The position numbers and the translations under genes were made by a program. From the NCBI GenBank assembly GCA_947450745.1, contig CANFYD010000042.1, positions 1 through 13,500 of the forward strand: DNA of 13,500 nucleotides. The letters are read 5' to 3'. Source of the stretch: Burkholderiales bacterium (lineage in GTDB: Bacteria > Pseudomonadota > Gammaproteobacteria > Burkholderiales > Burkholderiaceae_C). Of this stretch, positions 1 through 6,829 are shown in pieces. Numbering within the stretch: position 1 is the first letter of the stretch; each line of letters begins with the position of its first letter. Below the pieces are notes generated by a model, which worked only from the letters and a program-made list of their open reading frames with translations, made no database searches and was not told where the DNA came from.

Positions 1-48
1 CATAATTTTTCGCTGACTTCCGTTCTTTCGGATGGAGAAAGCGACTCA

Positions 49-79
49 CAAAGCCCCACTCGATGGGGCTTTGTCGTTT
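49..79 (+). terminator. Rho-independent terminator of a gene upstream of the window
   Basis: A perfect 10-bp stem (CAAAGCCCCA at 49-58 and TGGGGCTTTG at 64-73) closes a 5-base loop and is followed by a short T-containing run (TCGTTT). Read on the plus strand this is a standard intrinsic terminator, so it most likely ends a transcript entering from the left. The minus-strand permease gene stops at 152, so the same hairpin could also stop its transcript. The T-run is poorer in that direction. Confidence 0.75.
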
Positions 80-151
80 CTGGATCTACTTTTGATGAAT
101 GGGCGGTGCTTGGGTGGCGGCTGGGTGGCAACCAAGCAAGCATGCAATAGC

Positions 152-877
152 TCAGGCAGCCAGTAGAAAGCCGCTGCCGATGCGGTAGGCCATGGCGCCG
201 CCCAGCAGGCAGCTGAACAGACCAACCGCCACGGTGCCGACGTTGTGAAGCCACGCCAGTTGACCCATGACCGACAGCCGCAGCGGCAGCGCAATCAGCA
301 GTGACAGCAAGGCCATGCCGATCATCGAGCCGAGTCCGAAAACGCTGATGTAGGCGAGCCCCAAGCCCACCGACTGAACGGCCTCCAGGCTGAGCAGAAT
401 CAGCGCCGCCGTGCCGGCCATGCCGTGCATCATGCCAATCAGCAAGGCGCGCAGTGTCAAGCCATCCGCATGGCGATGCATGGCGTGAGCGGAGGCCAGC
501 ACAGCATGCGGCACAGCGCGCGGCACCACCAACTGCCGCTGTTGCTTGCCTAACGGCAGACGTTGACGGCCTTGCTGCTGCAGCAGCAGCCAGCGCCTCA
601 GAACATCGATGCCCAGGGCGATCAGCATGCAGGCGACAGCCAGCTCGAGCGCATTTTCCAGGCCTGCCGGTATCGATTTCCCCAGCGCCAGCACGACACC
701 ACCGAGCAACAGCAGCGTGAGGGTGTGTCCCGCTCCCCAAGCCAGCCCTTGACGAACCGTTTGCGCCAGCGTCTGGTGGCCGCTGGCGACAGTCGCCACA
801 GCCGCCAGATGATCGGCATCGGTGGCGTGCTTCATACCCAGCAGGAAACCGAAAAGAAGCAAGGTGGTCAGTGTCAT
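152..877 (-). CDS. NiCoT/UreH-like nickel-cobalt permease
   Basis: This is an integral inner-membrane protein of 241 residues, probably importing or exporting Ni2+ or Co2+. The first helix carries the family signature HATDADH (H17, D20, D22, H23). In NiCoT transporters (HoxN/HupN/NixA) this motif binds the metal. A GAGH motif follows at residues 48-51 and GMMHGMAGTAA at 148-158. About six hydrophobic segments are visible. A hydrophilic loop at about 97-140 holds a QQQ and a histidine cluster (H124, H131, H134, H136) that could bind metal. The length fits the short UreH-like branch better than full NiCoT proteins (about 330-350 residues). ATG at 877 is the start because the hydrophobic signature helix begins right after it; the Shine-Dalgarno sequence is weak. 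The gene follows the large ATPase gene on the same strand after 116 bases, so co-transcription is possible. No urease or hydrogenase gene and no obvious riboswitch is visible, so the choice of metal is inference. Confidence 0.82.
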   Translation of the reverse strand: MTLTTLLLFGFLLGMKHATDADHLAAVATVASGHQTLAQTVRQGLAWGAGHTLTLLLLGGVVLALGKSIPAGLENALELAVACMLIALGIDVLRRWLLLQQQGRQRLPLGKQQRQLVVPRAVPHAVLASAHAMHRHADGLTLRALLIGMMHGMAGTAALILLSLEAVQSVGLGLAYISVFGLGSMIGMALLSLLIALPLRLSVMGQLAWLHNVGTVAVGLFSCLLGGAMAYRIGSGFLLAA

Positions 878-922
878 GGCAATATTTTCACTCTCGTTGA
901 TGTGCCAGCCACTCTGAGAGCT

Positions 923-967
923 GCGCTGTGCCGGTCACGCAGCAATTTGAGTGCCAGCGCACAGCGC
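923..967. repeat. Inverted repeat between the ATPase and permease genes
   Basis: GCGCTGTGC at 923-931 is exactly complementary to GCACAGCGC at 959-967, with 27 bases between the arms. It lies in the 116-base gap between two minus-strand genes. There is no T-run, so it is not a classical terminator. It could attenuate transcription or protect an mRNA end. Confidence 0.35.
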
Positions 968-993
968 CAAACGCACCGCACCGCACGAACACC

Positions 994-3900
994 TCAGAGC
1001 ATCACGATATTCACTTCTGGTCCAAACACCTCCTTCACCGTGGGCAGCAAATGGTCGTGGTGGCTCAGGAAGATGACCTGGGTGTGCTGCGACAACTGCG
1101 CCAAGGCTTGCAGGCCGGCGCGGGCACGGCGGTCGTCGTAGTTGATGAACAAATCGTCTGCAATGAAGGGCAAGGCCAGGCTTTGCCCTTGCCCTTGATT
1201 CAAATGCAGCTCCAGCGCGGCCAAGCGCAGCGCCAGGAACAGCTGATCCCGCGTACCTGCGCTCATGCCGGCAATCTCGACCAGTCGGCCGTCGGCGCGC
1301 AGGCCTTGCAAGGACAGCGGCGTGACCTCAAAGTCCACCGCCAAGCGCTGGAACGAACCCAGCGTCAGCGCGGCAAAGATCTCGCCGGCACGGCTCAGCA
1401 TCGGGCCTTGCCGGGTTTCCCGGTAGCGGTCGATGGCCCATTGCAGCAAGCGCTGGGCGGTGTGGACCTTGATATAGCGTTCGGCGGCGTTGGCCATCTT
1501 GGCCAGCGCATCTTGGCGCTCACCCTCAGCGCGCGCGGCATCGTCTTGCCCCGCAATCTTGGCCAAGTCGGCGCTGGCTTGCGTCAGCTGCTCGGTCACG
1601 CTGTCCTGCGCTTGCTGCAAGGCCTGAATCTCGCGTGCCAGCTCGGCCATCAGCGGCGGCACTTGCGCGGGGTCGGTGGCGGCCACCTCGGCCTCCAGCG
1701 CCGCCAGCGCCAAGCCGTCGCCGCCCTCCTGCACCGCCAGCAGCGCGGCGTGCACCAGCGTTTGCACCTGCCGCCGACGCTCGGATTGGTGAATGGCTAC
1801 GCGCAGCGCATCCACATCGGCCGCCGCGCAAAGCTGCAACAGCGGCTGCAACTTTGCCCGAGCTTCTTCAAAGCGCTGCCCTGCAGCTTGGGTCTGCGCG
1901 TCCAGCTCACGCCACTCCAGACCCAGCCGCGCGGCTTCTGCACTGACCTGCAACGCAGCACCGAGCTGGCGCGTCAGCAGCAGCACCAGCGCGTCGTCGG
2001 ACTGCCCGGCCGCCGCCACATCAAGCCGGCTCAGCAGCTCGGCCACCTGTTGACCGAACTCGCTCAACTCCCGCTGCATCGTCTCGATGCGCAGTTGGCG
2101 CAGCTCCCTGATCTGCTTCAACTTGGCCTCGATGTCCGTCATCGTGCGGCACAGCGAGTCGGCCGCGGCGACCGTCCCCGCGTCGCTCACGCCGGGCAGC
2201 TTCAGCTGGGCGGCAACACTTTGCCAAGCCTGCAACCAAGCCGCCAGTTCAGCCTCGGCGCTGGCCGATTTTTCGGCGCAAAGCACGGCCGCCGTGCGAG
2301 TCAACGCGGCCTGACGTGACAACTCCTGCCCGCGCACCTGCGCCTGTATGACCGCATCGACATGCCCAGCCGCCACCAGGATCAAGGTGGCCAAGCGGGC
2401 ACCGGCCTCAAACGCCAGCCCGGCAGCGCTCAGTGCGGTCTCCAGGTCAGCGCGCGCGCTCGCATCGGCCCGCTGGGTGGCTTGGCCCTCTTGCTGCGCT
2501 TCAGCGGCGGCGGCCTGAGCCGCCAGCACCTTGTCGCGAGCCATCCGCCAGGGTGCCAACTCGCTCAGCCCCAGGCCGGCCAGGCCCACATTCGCCATCC
2601 GGCTCGCCCAAGCGGCTGCCGCCGCAGCACTGTCCGCCCGCTGACGCTCCAGCGCCGCTGCGCCCTCGCTCCACCGCTGTTGCAGGCGCTGCTGCGCATG
2701 CAGTTTGGCTTGCAACTCGCTGTCCTCGCGCGCCGTGTCGTGACGCTGATCGGCGACGCCATCGGCCTGCCTGAGCTTGACCTCGAACGCTGCAGCATCC
2801 GCCGGCTCGATGTCGCCGCTGCCCAGTTCGTCCTTGATTTGCTGCCAGCTCTGATCCCGATCCGCCCGCACCCGCGCCAGGTCCGCACGGCTGACCGGAT
2901 GGTGGGTGTTGCAGAACTGGGTGATGTCGAGCGCCAAGGCGTCGATTTCATGGCGCAAAGCCTGTTGCTGTTCGCTCAGATGACGATGCCTGATTTGCGC
3001 CTCGCTGTGCTGTTGCAAGCCTTCGCTCACCTCGGCCTCGGTGGGCAGGCGCAGCTGCTCTGGCAACACCTGCAAGGCGGTGCCCTCAACAGCCAGCTCG
3101 GCCAGACTCAAACCCACCGGCCCGCAGGCCTGCAAGCTGGCCAGCGCTGCCGCCCACTCGGCTTGGCAGCGCTGCTGCTGCGCTTCGTCGCGCAACAGCT
3201 TGGCGCGCACATCCCCCAGGGCCCGGCCCTGCAGCAGTGCCGTTTGCAAGTCGGCCGACAGCTGCACCGGGCTGGCGGACAAACTGCTGAGCTGTGTTTG
3301 CAGGCTCGCCAGCTCGGCGGCTTTCTCCGCCCACGCCGCAGCCGCAGTCAAGCGCGCCAAATCGAGCAGATCAAAGCGCCGGGCCAGTGCGATGAAGGAG
3401 GAGCGCGCTTGCAGCGTCGGCAAGAGGGCCGCCAACGCCAGCTCGTCATCGGCCGGCCAGCCCAGCTGATGTGCGTCGGCTTGCACTTGTTGCCAGAGCA
3501 GCTTCGCCTCGGCCGCGCAACGCTCGATGTCGCCGGGGTGCTGGCGCATCTGCTGGCGGCGCTGCTCCAGCGCGCTGATGCCGGCCTGCTGCTGCAACAG
3601 CCGCTCATCCACGCGCAGCTCGTCCAGCTTGGCGCGGGTCGCCAAAGCCTGCGCGCCCAGCAACTGATGTGCACGCTCGGCCGCCGCCAGCGCAATCTGG
3701 CTTTCGCTCAACTGCTGCGCCGCATCCGCAGGCAGCAACACCACATCCTGCAACAGCTGCAACTCGGCTTGAGCATCACGCCATTGCCGCAGCGCCGGTG
3801 CGACCCGCCGCACCCGCTCCAAGCCAAGGCGCTGCGCCTCCACACCCCGATATTTCGCCCGCAGCTGTTCGCGCTGCTGCTCCAGTTCGCTCACCCGGGT

Positions 3901-4530
3901 GCCGGCGTCCAGCCAGTCCTTGGTGCGCACGGTGGCCGCCTTCAGCGCCGCGTCGGCCTTGGCCAATTCGTCGCTGGCCAAGTAGTAGCTGCGCTCACCC
4001 GAACGCCGCTTGGCCCACAGCTTGTCGGCCTCGGCCGCCAATTGCTCGCGCACCGCGCCCAAGCTGCCGATGCCGGCGGCCGACTGGAACAGGATCTGCC
4101 CGACGTCGTTGGAGGCACTCAAGATCGCGTTGCCACCGGCCTCCAGCCGCCCGTGGTCGAGGCCGAACATCTGGTCAAAGAAGGCGCGCTCGGTGGCCGC
4201 CAAAAAAGGGCTCAGGGCGCTGTCGGGCAGGGGCTGACCACGCGCGTCCAGCAGCGACTTGCTGCGCGCCTTGCTGCGCACAAAGTCCAGCGTCTCGCCG
4301 CCATGCTCGATGCGGGCGCCCAAGCGCATCTCGGCCTTGGCATGCAAAAAATCGTAGCTCGAGCGCATCTCGATGCCGAACAGCAAATCCAGGATGGCGC
4401 TGCGCGTGGTCGACTTGCCGGCCTCATTGGCACCGACGATCAAATGAAAATCGCACGCAGTGCGCGGGAAGCTCATCCGCTGGTCGGTGAACTTGCCGTA
4501 ACGGGTCAAATCAAGCTGTTGGATGCGCAT
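994..4530 (-). CDS. YhaN/SbcC-like AAA ATPase (Rad50-type), 1178 aa
   Basis: This is a large ATPase of the SMC/Rad50/SbcC type, closest in layout to the YhaN family, and probably acts on DNA ends or structures. The N-terminus (MRIQQLDLTRYGKF) leads into Walker A GANEAGKST at residues 33-41. The C-terminus has an ABC-signature-like MSAGTRDQ (1089-1096), a Walker B-like FIADD (1122-1126) and an H-loop FLSHH (1154-1158). The roughly 900 residues between are rich in Ala, Gln, Leu and Glu, as in a long coiled coil. I see no CxxC zinc hook, which agrees with YhaN rather than Rad50. Known YhaN-type proteins usually work with an adjacent metallophosphoesterase (YhaO/SbcD-like). No such gene precedes this one; the next gene is divergent. 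ATG at 4530 is chosen because the conserved N-terminal strand begins there; its Shine-Dalgarno sequence is weak. The long open frames on the opposite strand are codon-bias shadows. The family assignment is firm; the precise function is inference. Confidence 0.88.
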   Translation of the reverse strand: MRIQQLDLTRYGKFTDQRMSFPRTACDFHLIVGANEAGKSTTRSAILDLLFGIEMRSSYDFLHAKAEMRLGARIEHGGETLDFVRSKARSKSLLDARGQPLPDSALSPFLAATERAFFDQMFGLDHGRLEAGGNAILSASNDVGQILFQSAAGIGSLGAVREQLAAEADKLWAKRRSGERSYYLASDELAKADAALKAATVRTKDWLDAGTRVSELEQQREQLRAKYRGVEAQRLGLERVRRVAPALRQWRDAQAELQLLQDVVLLPADAAQQLSESQIALAAAERAHQLLGAQALATRAKLDELRVDERLLQQQAGISALEQRRQQMRQHPGDIERCAAEAKLLWQQVQADAHQLGWPADDELALAALLPTLQARSSFIALARRFDLLDLARLTAAAAWAEKAAELASLQTQLSSLSASPVQLSADLQTALLQGRALGDVRAKLLRDEAQQQRCQAEWAAALASLQACGPVGLSLAELAVEGTALQVLPEQLRLPTEAEVSEGLQQHSEAQIRHRHLSEQQQALRHEIDALALDITQFCNTHHPVSRADLARVRADRDQSWQQIKDELGSGDIEPADAAAFEVKLRQADGVADQRHDTAREDSELQAKLHAQQRLQQRWSEGAAALERQRADSAAAAAAWASRMANVGLAGLGLSELAPWRMARDKVLAAQAAAAEAQQEGQATQRADASARADLETALSAAGLAFEAGARLATLILVAAGHVDAVIQAQVRGQELSRQAALTRTAAVLCAEKSASAEAELAAWLQAWQSVAAQLKLPGVSDAGTVAAADSLCRTMTDIEAKLKQIRELRQLRIETMQRELSEFGQQVAELLSRLDVAAAGQSDDALVLLLTRQLGAALQVSAEAARLGLEWRELDAQTQAAGQRFEEARAKLQPLLQLCAAADVDALRVAIHQSERRRQVQTLVHAALLAVQEGGDGLALAALEAEVAATDPAQVPPLMAELAREIQALQQAQDSVTEQLTQASADLAKIAGQDDAARAEGERQDALAKMANAAERYIKVHTAQRLLQWAIDRYRETRQGPMLSRAGEIFAALTLGSFQRLAVDFEVTPLSLQGLRADGRLVEIAGMSAGTRDQLFLALRLAALELHLNQGQGQSLALPFIADDLFINYDDRRARAGLQALAQLSQHTQVIFLSHHDHLLPTVKEVFGPEVNIVML

Positions 4531-4632
4531 CGCTTCTGGGTAGAAAAGGAGGAGATTGCGGTCGGCTCTGCCATCGCTGCGGCAGCCAACTCGGCCAACC
4601 CGACTCTAAAGCAAGCCCCGCTGCCCAACCGC

Positions 4633-4660
4633 CCCCACTCCAAGGGCAATAACTGTGGGG
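4633..4660. repeat. Inverted repeat CCCCAC/GTGGGG
   Basis: CCCCAC at 4633-4638 pairs with GTGGGG at 4655-4660 across a 16-base loop. It lies 10 bases before a second, larger hairpin. The two together look more like a dispersed intergenic repeat unit than a terminator, because there is no T-run. Confidence 0.35.
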
Positions 4661-4669
4661 TCGGGCCGC

Positions 4670-4729
4670 CCACTTGGGGGGCGCAGCGCACGCCGCTGGG
4701 CCCCGCGCGCTGCCAACACCCCAAGTTGG
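4670..4729. repeat. Larger imperfect hairpin, REP-like
   Basis: CCACTTGGGG (4670-4679) pairs with CCCCAAGTTGG (4719-4729), with one extra base on the right arm. Inside it, GGCGCAGCGC (4679-4688) and GCGCGCTGCC (4705-4714) can extend the pairing imperfectly. The element lacks a T-run and lies between divergent genes, where a terminator would not be expected. A repetitive extragenic palindrome or an old insertion scar is possible; no second copy occurs in this window. Confidence 0.4.
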
Positions 4730-4869
4730 TGCCGAGCCAGACCCCCCATTCACACACAGTGGATAAAGCCACATCAGCCAAGGCGGCCGCCCGCCCGCAG
4801 GCACAGGATTTGCTACCACTATTCGATTAGCCGGTCATGTCATCGTGACACCGGCCCCAAGACCTTGTC

Positions 4870-4874
4870 GGAGA
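4870..4874 (+). promoter_or_regulatory. Shine-Dalgarno deciding the start of the solute-binding protein
   Basis: GGAGA sits 6 bases before ATG 4881. This favours 4881 over the upstream in-frame GTG at 4845, which has no comparable site and would put 12 extra residues before the signal peptide. Confidence 0.7.
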
Positions 4875-4880
4875 CTCTGC

Positions 4881-5930
4881 ATGCCTCACTTGCCTTCCCG
4901 CCGCACCTGGCTCGCCACCGCACTGGCCATGATGACCGGGCTGATGGCCCTCAGCGGCCCGGCGCAAGCGCAAACCACGCCGATCAAGTTCCAGCTCGAC
5001 TGGCGCTTTGAAGGCCCGGCGGCGCTGTTCCTGGCGCCTGCGGCCAAAGGCTACTTCAAGGACGCCAAGCTGGACGTCAGCATCGACGCCGGCAACGGCT
5101 CCGGCGGCGCGGTCACCCGTGTGGCCTCGGGCGCTTACGACATGGGCTTTGCCGACCTGGCCGCGCTGATGGAGTTCCACGCCAACAACCCCGATGCACC
5201 TAACAAACCGGTCGCGGTGATGATGGTCTACAACAACACGCCGGCCGCCGTGTTGGCGTTGAAGAAGTCCGGCATCACCAGCGTGGCCGGCTTGAGCGGC
5301 AAGAAGCTTGGCGCACCGGTGTTTGACGCTGGCCGGCGCGGCTTTGCCATCTTTGCCCAGGCCAACAAGATCGGCCCGGTCGCTTGGACCAGCATGGACC
5401 CGCCGCTGCGTGAAACCATGTTGATGCGCGGCGATGTGGACGCGATCACCGGCTTCTCCTTCACCTCGCTGCTCAACCTTGAAGCGCGCGGCATCAAGGC
5501 CGAGGACGTCATCATCTTCCCCTACGCCCAGCATGGGGTGAAGCTGTACGGCAACGTCATCATCGCCAGCCCCAAGCTGATCAAGGAGCAACCCGAAGTG
5601 GTGAAGGCCTTCTTGAAGGCGTTCGCGCGCGGTGCCAAAGAAGTGATGGCCGATCCGGATGCCTCGATTGCTTTCGTCAAGCAGCGCGACGGCATCATCA
5701 ACGAAGCACTGGAAAAGCGCCGCCTGCGCTTGGCAATCGACGCGGTGGTGGCCAGCCCGGACGCTCGCGCCGAAGGCTTTGGCCAAGTGGTGGCGCCGCG
5801 CTTGGCCCTGATGGCCAGCCAGATCTCGGACACCTACTCGACCAAGACCCGCGTCAGCCCCGAGGCGGTCTGGAACGGCAGCATGTTGCCCACAGCAGCC
5901 GAACTGAACATCTTGCCGCCCAAGCGCTGA
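4881..5930 (+). CDS. ABC importer periplasmic solute-binding protein, NMT1/THI5-SsuA-like
   Basis: This 349-residue protein is the extracytoplasmic receptor of an ABC importer. The N-terminus is an export signal: SRR at residues 6-8, a hydrophobic stretch, and a probable cleavage after AQA at 28-30. The SRRTWLA sequence is Tat-like, but Sec export is equally possible. The mature part begins with IKFQLDWRFEGPAALFLAPAAKGYF. This is the pattern of the NMT1/THI5-like family (SsuA, TauA, ThiY, nitrate receptors), with GGAVTRVASGAYDMGFAD forming part of the ligand cleft. Members bind sulfonates, nitrate, thiamine pyrimidine precursors or aromatic acids, and the ligand cannot be read from the sequence. 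No TPP riboswitch precedes the gene, which weakens but does not exclude a thiamine role. Its stop overlaps the next start by one base (TGATG), so it heads a translationally coupled operon with the ATPase and permease. Confidence 0.87.
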   Translation: MPHLPSRRTWLATALAMMTGLMALSGPAQAQTTPIKFQLDWRFEGPAALFLAPAAKGYFKDAKLDVSIDAGNGSGGAVTRVASGAYDMGFADLAALMEFHANNPDAPNKPVAVMMVYNNTPAAVLALKKSGITSVAGLSGKKLGAPVFDAGRRGFAIFAQANKIGPVAWTSMDPPLRETMLMRGDVDAITGFSFTSLLNLEARGIKAEDVIIFPYAQHGVKLYGNVIIASPKLIKEQPEVVKAFLKAFARGAKEVMADPDASIAFVKQRDGIINEALEKRRLRLAIDAVVASPDARAEGFGQVVAPRLALMASQISDTYSTKTRVSPEAVWNGSMLPTAAELNILPPKR

Positions 5931-6829
5931 TGGACTCGACGCCTTCCACACTCCCGACTGCGGACGCCAGCGGGCCCTACTTCGTCGATTTCCGCCACGT
6001 CTGGCTGGCCTACAACGAGGCCCTGCTGGCCGAGGGCAAATTCGCCGTCGAGGACATCTCGCTGCAGCTGCGCCGTGGTGAATTCGTCGCCATCGTCGGC
6101 CCGTCCGGCTGCGGCAAGTCCACCTTCATGAAGCTGGCCACCGGCCTGAAAAAACCCAGCCGGGGCGAGATCTTTGTCGCCGGTCAGCCGGTCACCGGGC
6201 CGCTGAAGATCAGCGGCATGGCGTTCCAGGCCTCGTCACTGCTGCCCTGGCGCACGACGCTGGCGAATGTCTTGCTGCCGCTGGAAATCGTCGAGCCGTT
6301 CCGCTCCCAGTTCAAAGCCAAAAAGCGCGAGTTCGAGGACCGTGCCCGCACCTTGCTGGCCAGCGTCGGCCTGGCCGGCTACGAGGACAAATTCCCCTGG
6401 CAGTTGTCCGGCGGCATGCAGCAACGCGCCAGCATTTGCCGGGCGCTGATCCATGAACCGCAGTTGCTGCTGCTCGACGAGCCGTTCGGCGCGCTCGATG
6501 CCTTCACCCGCGAAGAGCTCTGGTGCACGCTGCGCGATCTGCAAGCGGCCAAGCAATTCAACGTCATCCTGGTCACCCATGACCTGCGCGAAAGCGTCTT
6601 CCTGGCGGACACCGTTTACGTGATGAGCAAAAGCCCGGGCCGGCTGCTGCATCAGCGCCGCATCGAGCTGGCGCGGCCGCGCGACTTGGAAGTGACCTAC
6701 ACGCCAGAATTCACCGACATCGTGCATGAGCTGCGCGGCCACATCGGTGCGATGCGCCAACCGGCCATCAACAGCAACAGCAGCAGCAGCAGCAGCAGCA
6801 GCACCAGCACCAACAAGGCCGCCGCATGA
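5930..6829 (+). CDS. ABC importer ATP-binding protein, SsuB/TauB-like, with poly-Ser tail
   Basis: This is the cytoplasmic ATPase that powers the importer. All the usual parts are in place: Walker A GPSGCGKST (57-65), a Q-loop at Q100, signature LSGGMQQR (159-166), Walker B plus D-loop LLLLDEPFGALD (179-190) and H-loop H217. The FGALD sequence and overall layout are typical of the SsuB/TauB/NrtD subfamily. An insert FRSQFKAKKREFEDRA (about 124-139) is charged. The tail beyond about residue 278 is unusual: N-S-N followed by eight serines, then T-S-T-N-K-A-A-A. The serines are encoded by a pure AGC repeat. The protein (299 aa) is longer than the usual 250-270 because of this tail and the N-terminal extension. 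It has no Shine-Dalgarno site of its own and probably depends on coupling from the upstream gene. Its stop overlaps the permease start as ATGA. Confidence 0.92.
   Translation: MDSTPSTLPTADASGPYFVDFRHVWLAYNEALLAEGKFAVEDISLQLRRGEFVAIVGPSGCGKSTFMKLATGLKKPSRGEIFVAGQPVTGPLKISGMAFQASSLLPWRTTLANVLLPLEIVEPFRSQFKAKKREFEDRARTLLASVGLAGYEDKFPWQLSGGMQQRASICRALIHEPQLLLLDEPFGALDAFTREELWCTLRDLQAAKQFNVILVTHDLRESVFLADTVYVMSKSPGRLLHQRRIELARPRDLEVTYTPEFTDIVHELRGHIGAMRQPAINSNSSSSSSSSTSTNKAAA
6779..6802 (+). repeat. (AGC)8 trinucleotide microsatellite
   Basis: Eight uninterrupted AGC codons encode Ser 284-291 of the ABC ATPase, 24 bases before its stop. Adjacent AAC-AGC and ACC-AGC-ACC-AAC codons look like decayed copies. 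Slippage by whole units would keep the frame; other slippage would disturb the ATGA junction with the permease. Confidence 0.85.

Larger units (their letters stand above)
4531..4880. other. 350-base intergenic region between divergent genes
   Basis: This gap separates the ATPase start (minus strand) from the importer operon (plus strand), so both promoters should lie here. I found no convincing sigma-70 -35/-10 pair on either strand. No thiamine-pyrophosphate riboswitch landmarks (CTGAGA) are visible. The region holds a polypurine stretch with AGGAGG at 4547-4552, which leads only to an 18-codon frame, and two inverted repeats at 4633-4660 and 4670-4729. No open frame here resembles a protein I know, and no remnant of a YhaO/SbcD nuclease is visible in any frame. 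Confidence 0.6.

Noticed and set aside
111..129. Direct repeat TGGGTGGC (111-118 and 122-129)
   Set aside because: Eight bases repeated once in a GC-rich gap is within chance, with no context suggesting an operator or attachment site.
4547..4612. AGGAGG followed by TTG on the plus strand
   Set aside because: The resulting frame is only 18 codons with no recognisable content. The purine run is more simply chance within an intergenic region.
4506..4819. Possible small genes or a YhaO remnant upstream of the ATPase gene
   Set aside because: Minus-strand frames here have no metallophosphoesterase motifs (DxH, GNHD-like) and cross the ATPase start. The sequence is dominated by inverted repeats.
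928..4830. Long plus-strand open frames (463 and 822 residues) opposite the YhaN-like ATPase gene
   Set aside because: They mirror the GC-biased codons of the minus-strand gene, are rich in Arg, Gln, Leu and His with no recognisable motif, and would be fully antisense to a gene with complete ATPase motifs.
4531..4880. TPP (thiamine) riboswitch ahead of the THI5-like importer
   Set aside because: The conserved CTGAGA and associated core landmarks are not present upstream of the operon.
4827..5951. Minus-strand 374-residue open frame opposite the solute-binding protein gene
   Set aside because: Low-complexity Gly/His/Arg/Asp-rich translation with no family pattern. The plus strand carries a clear signal peptide, family motifs and a Shine-Dalgarno site.
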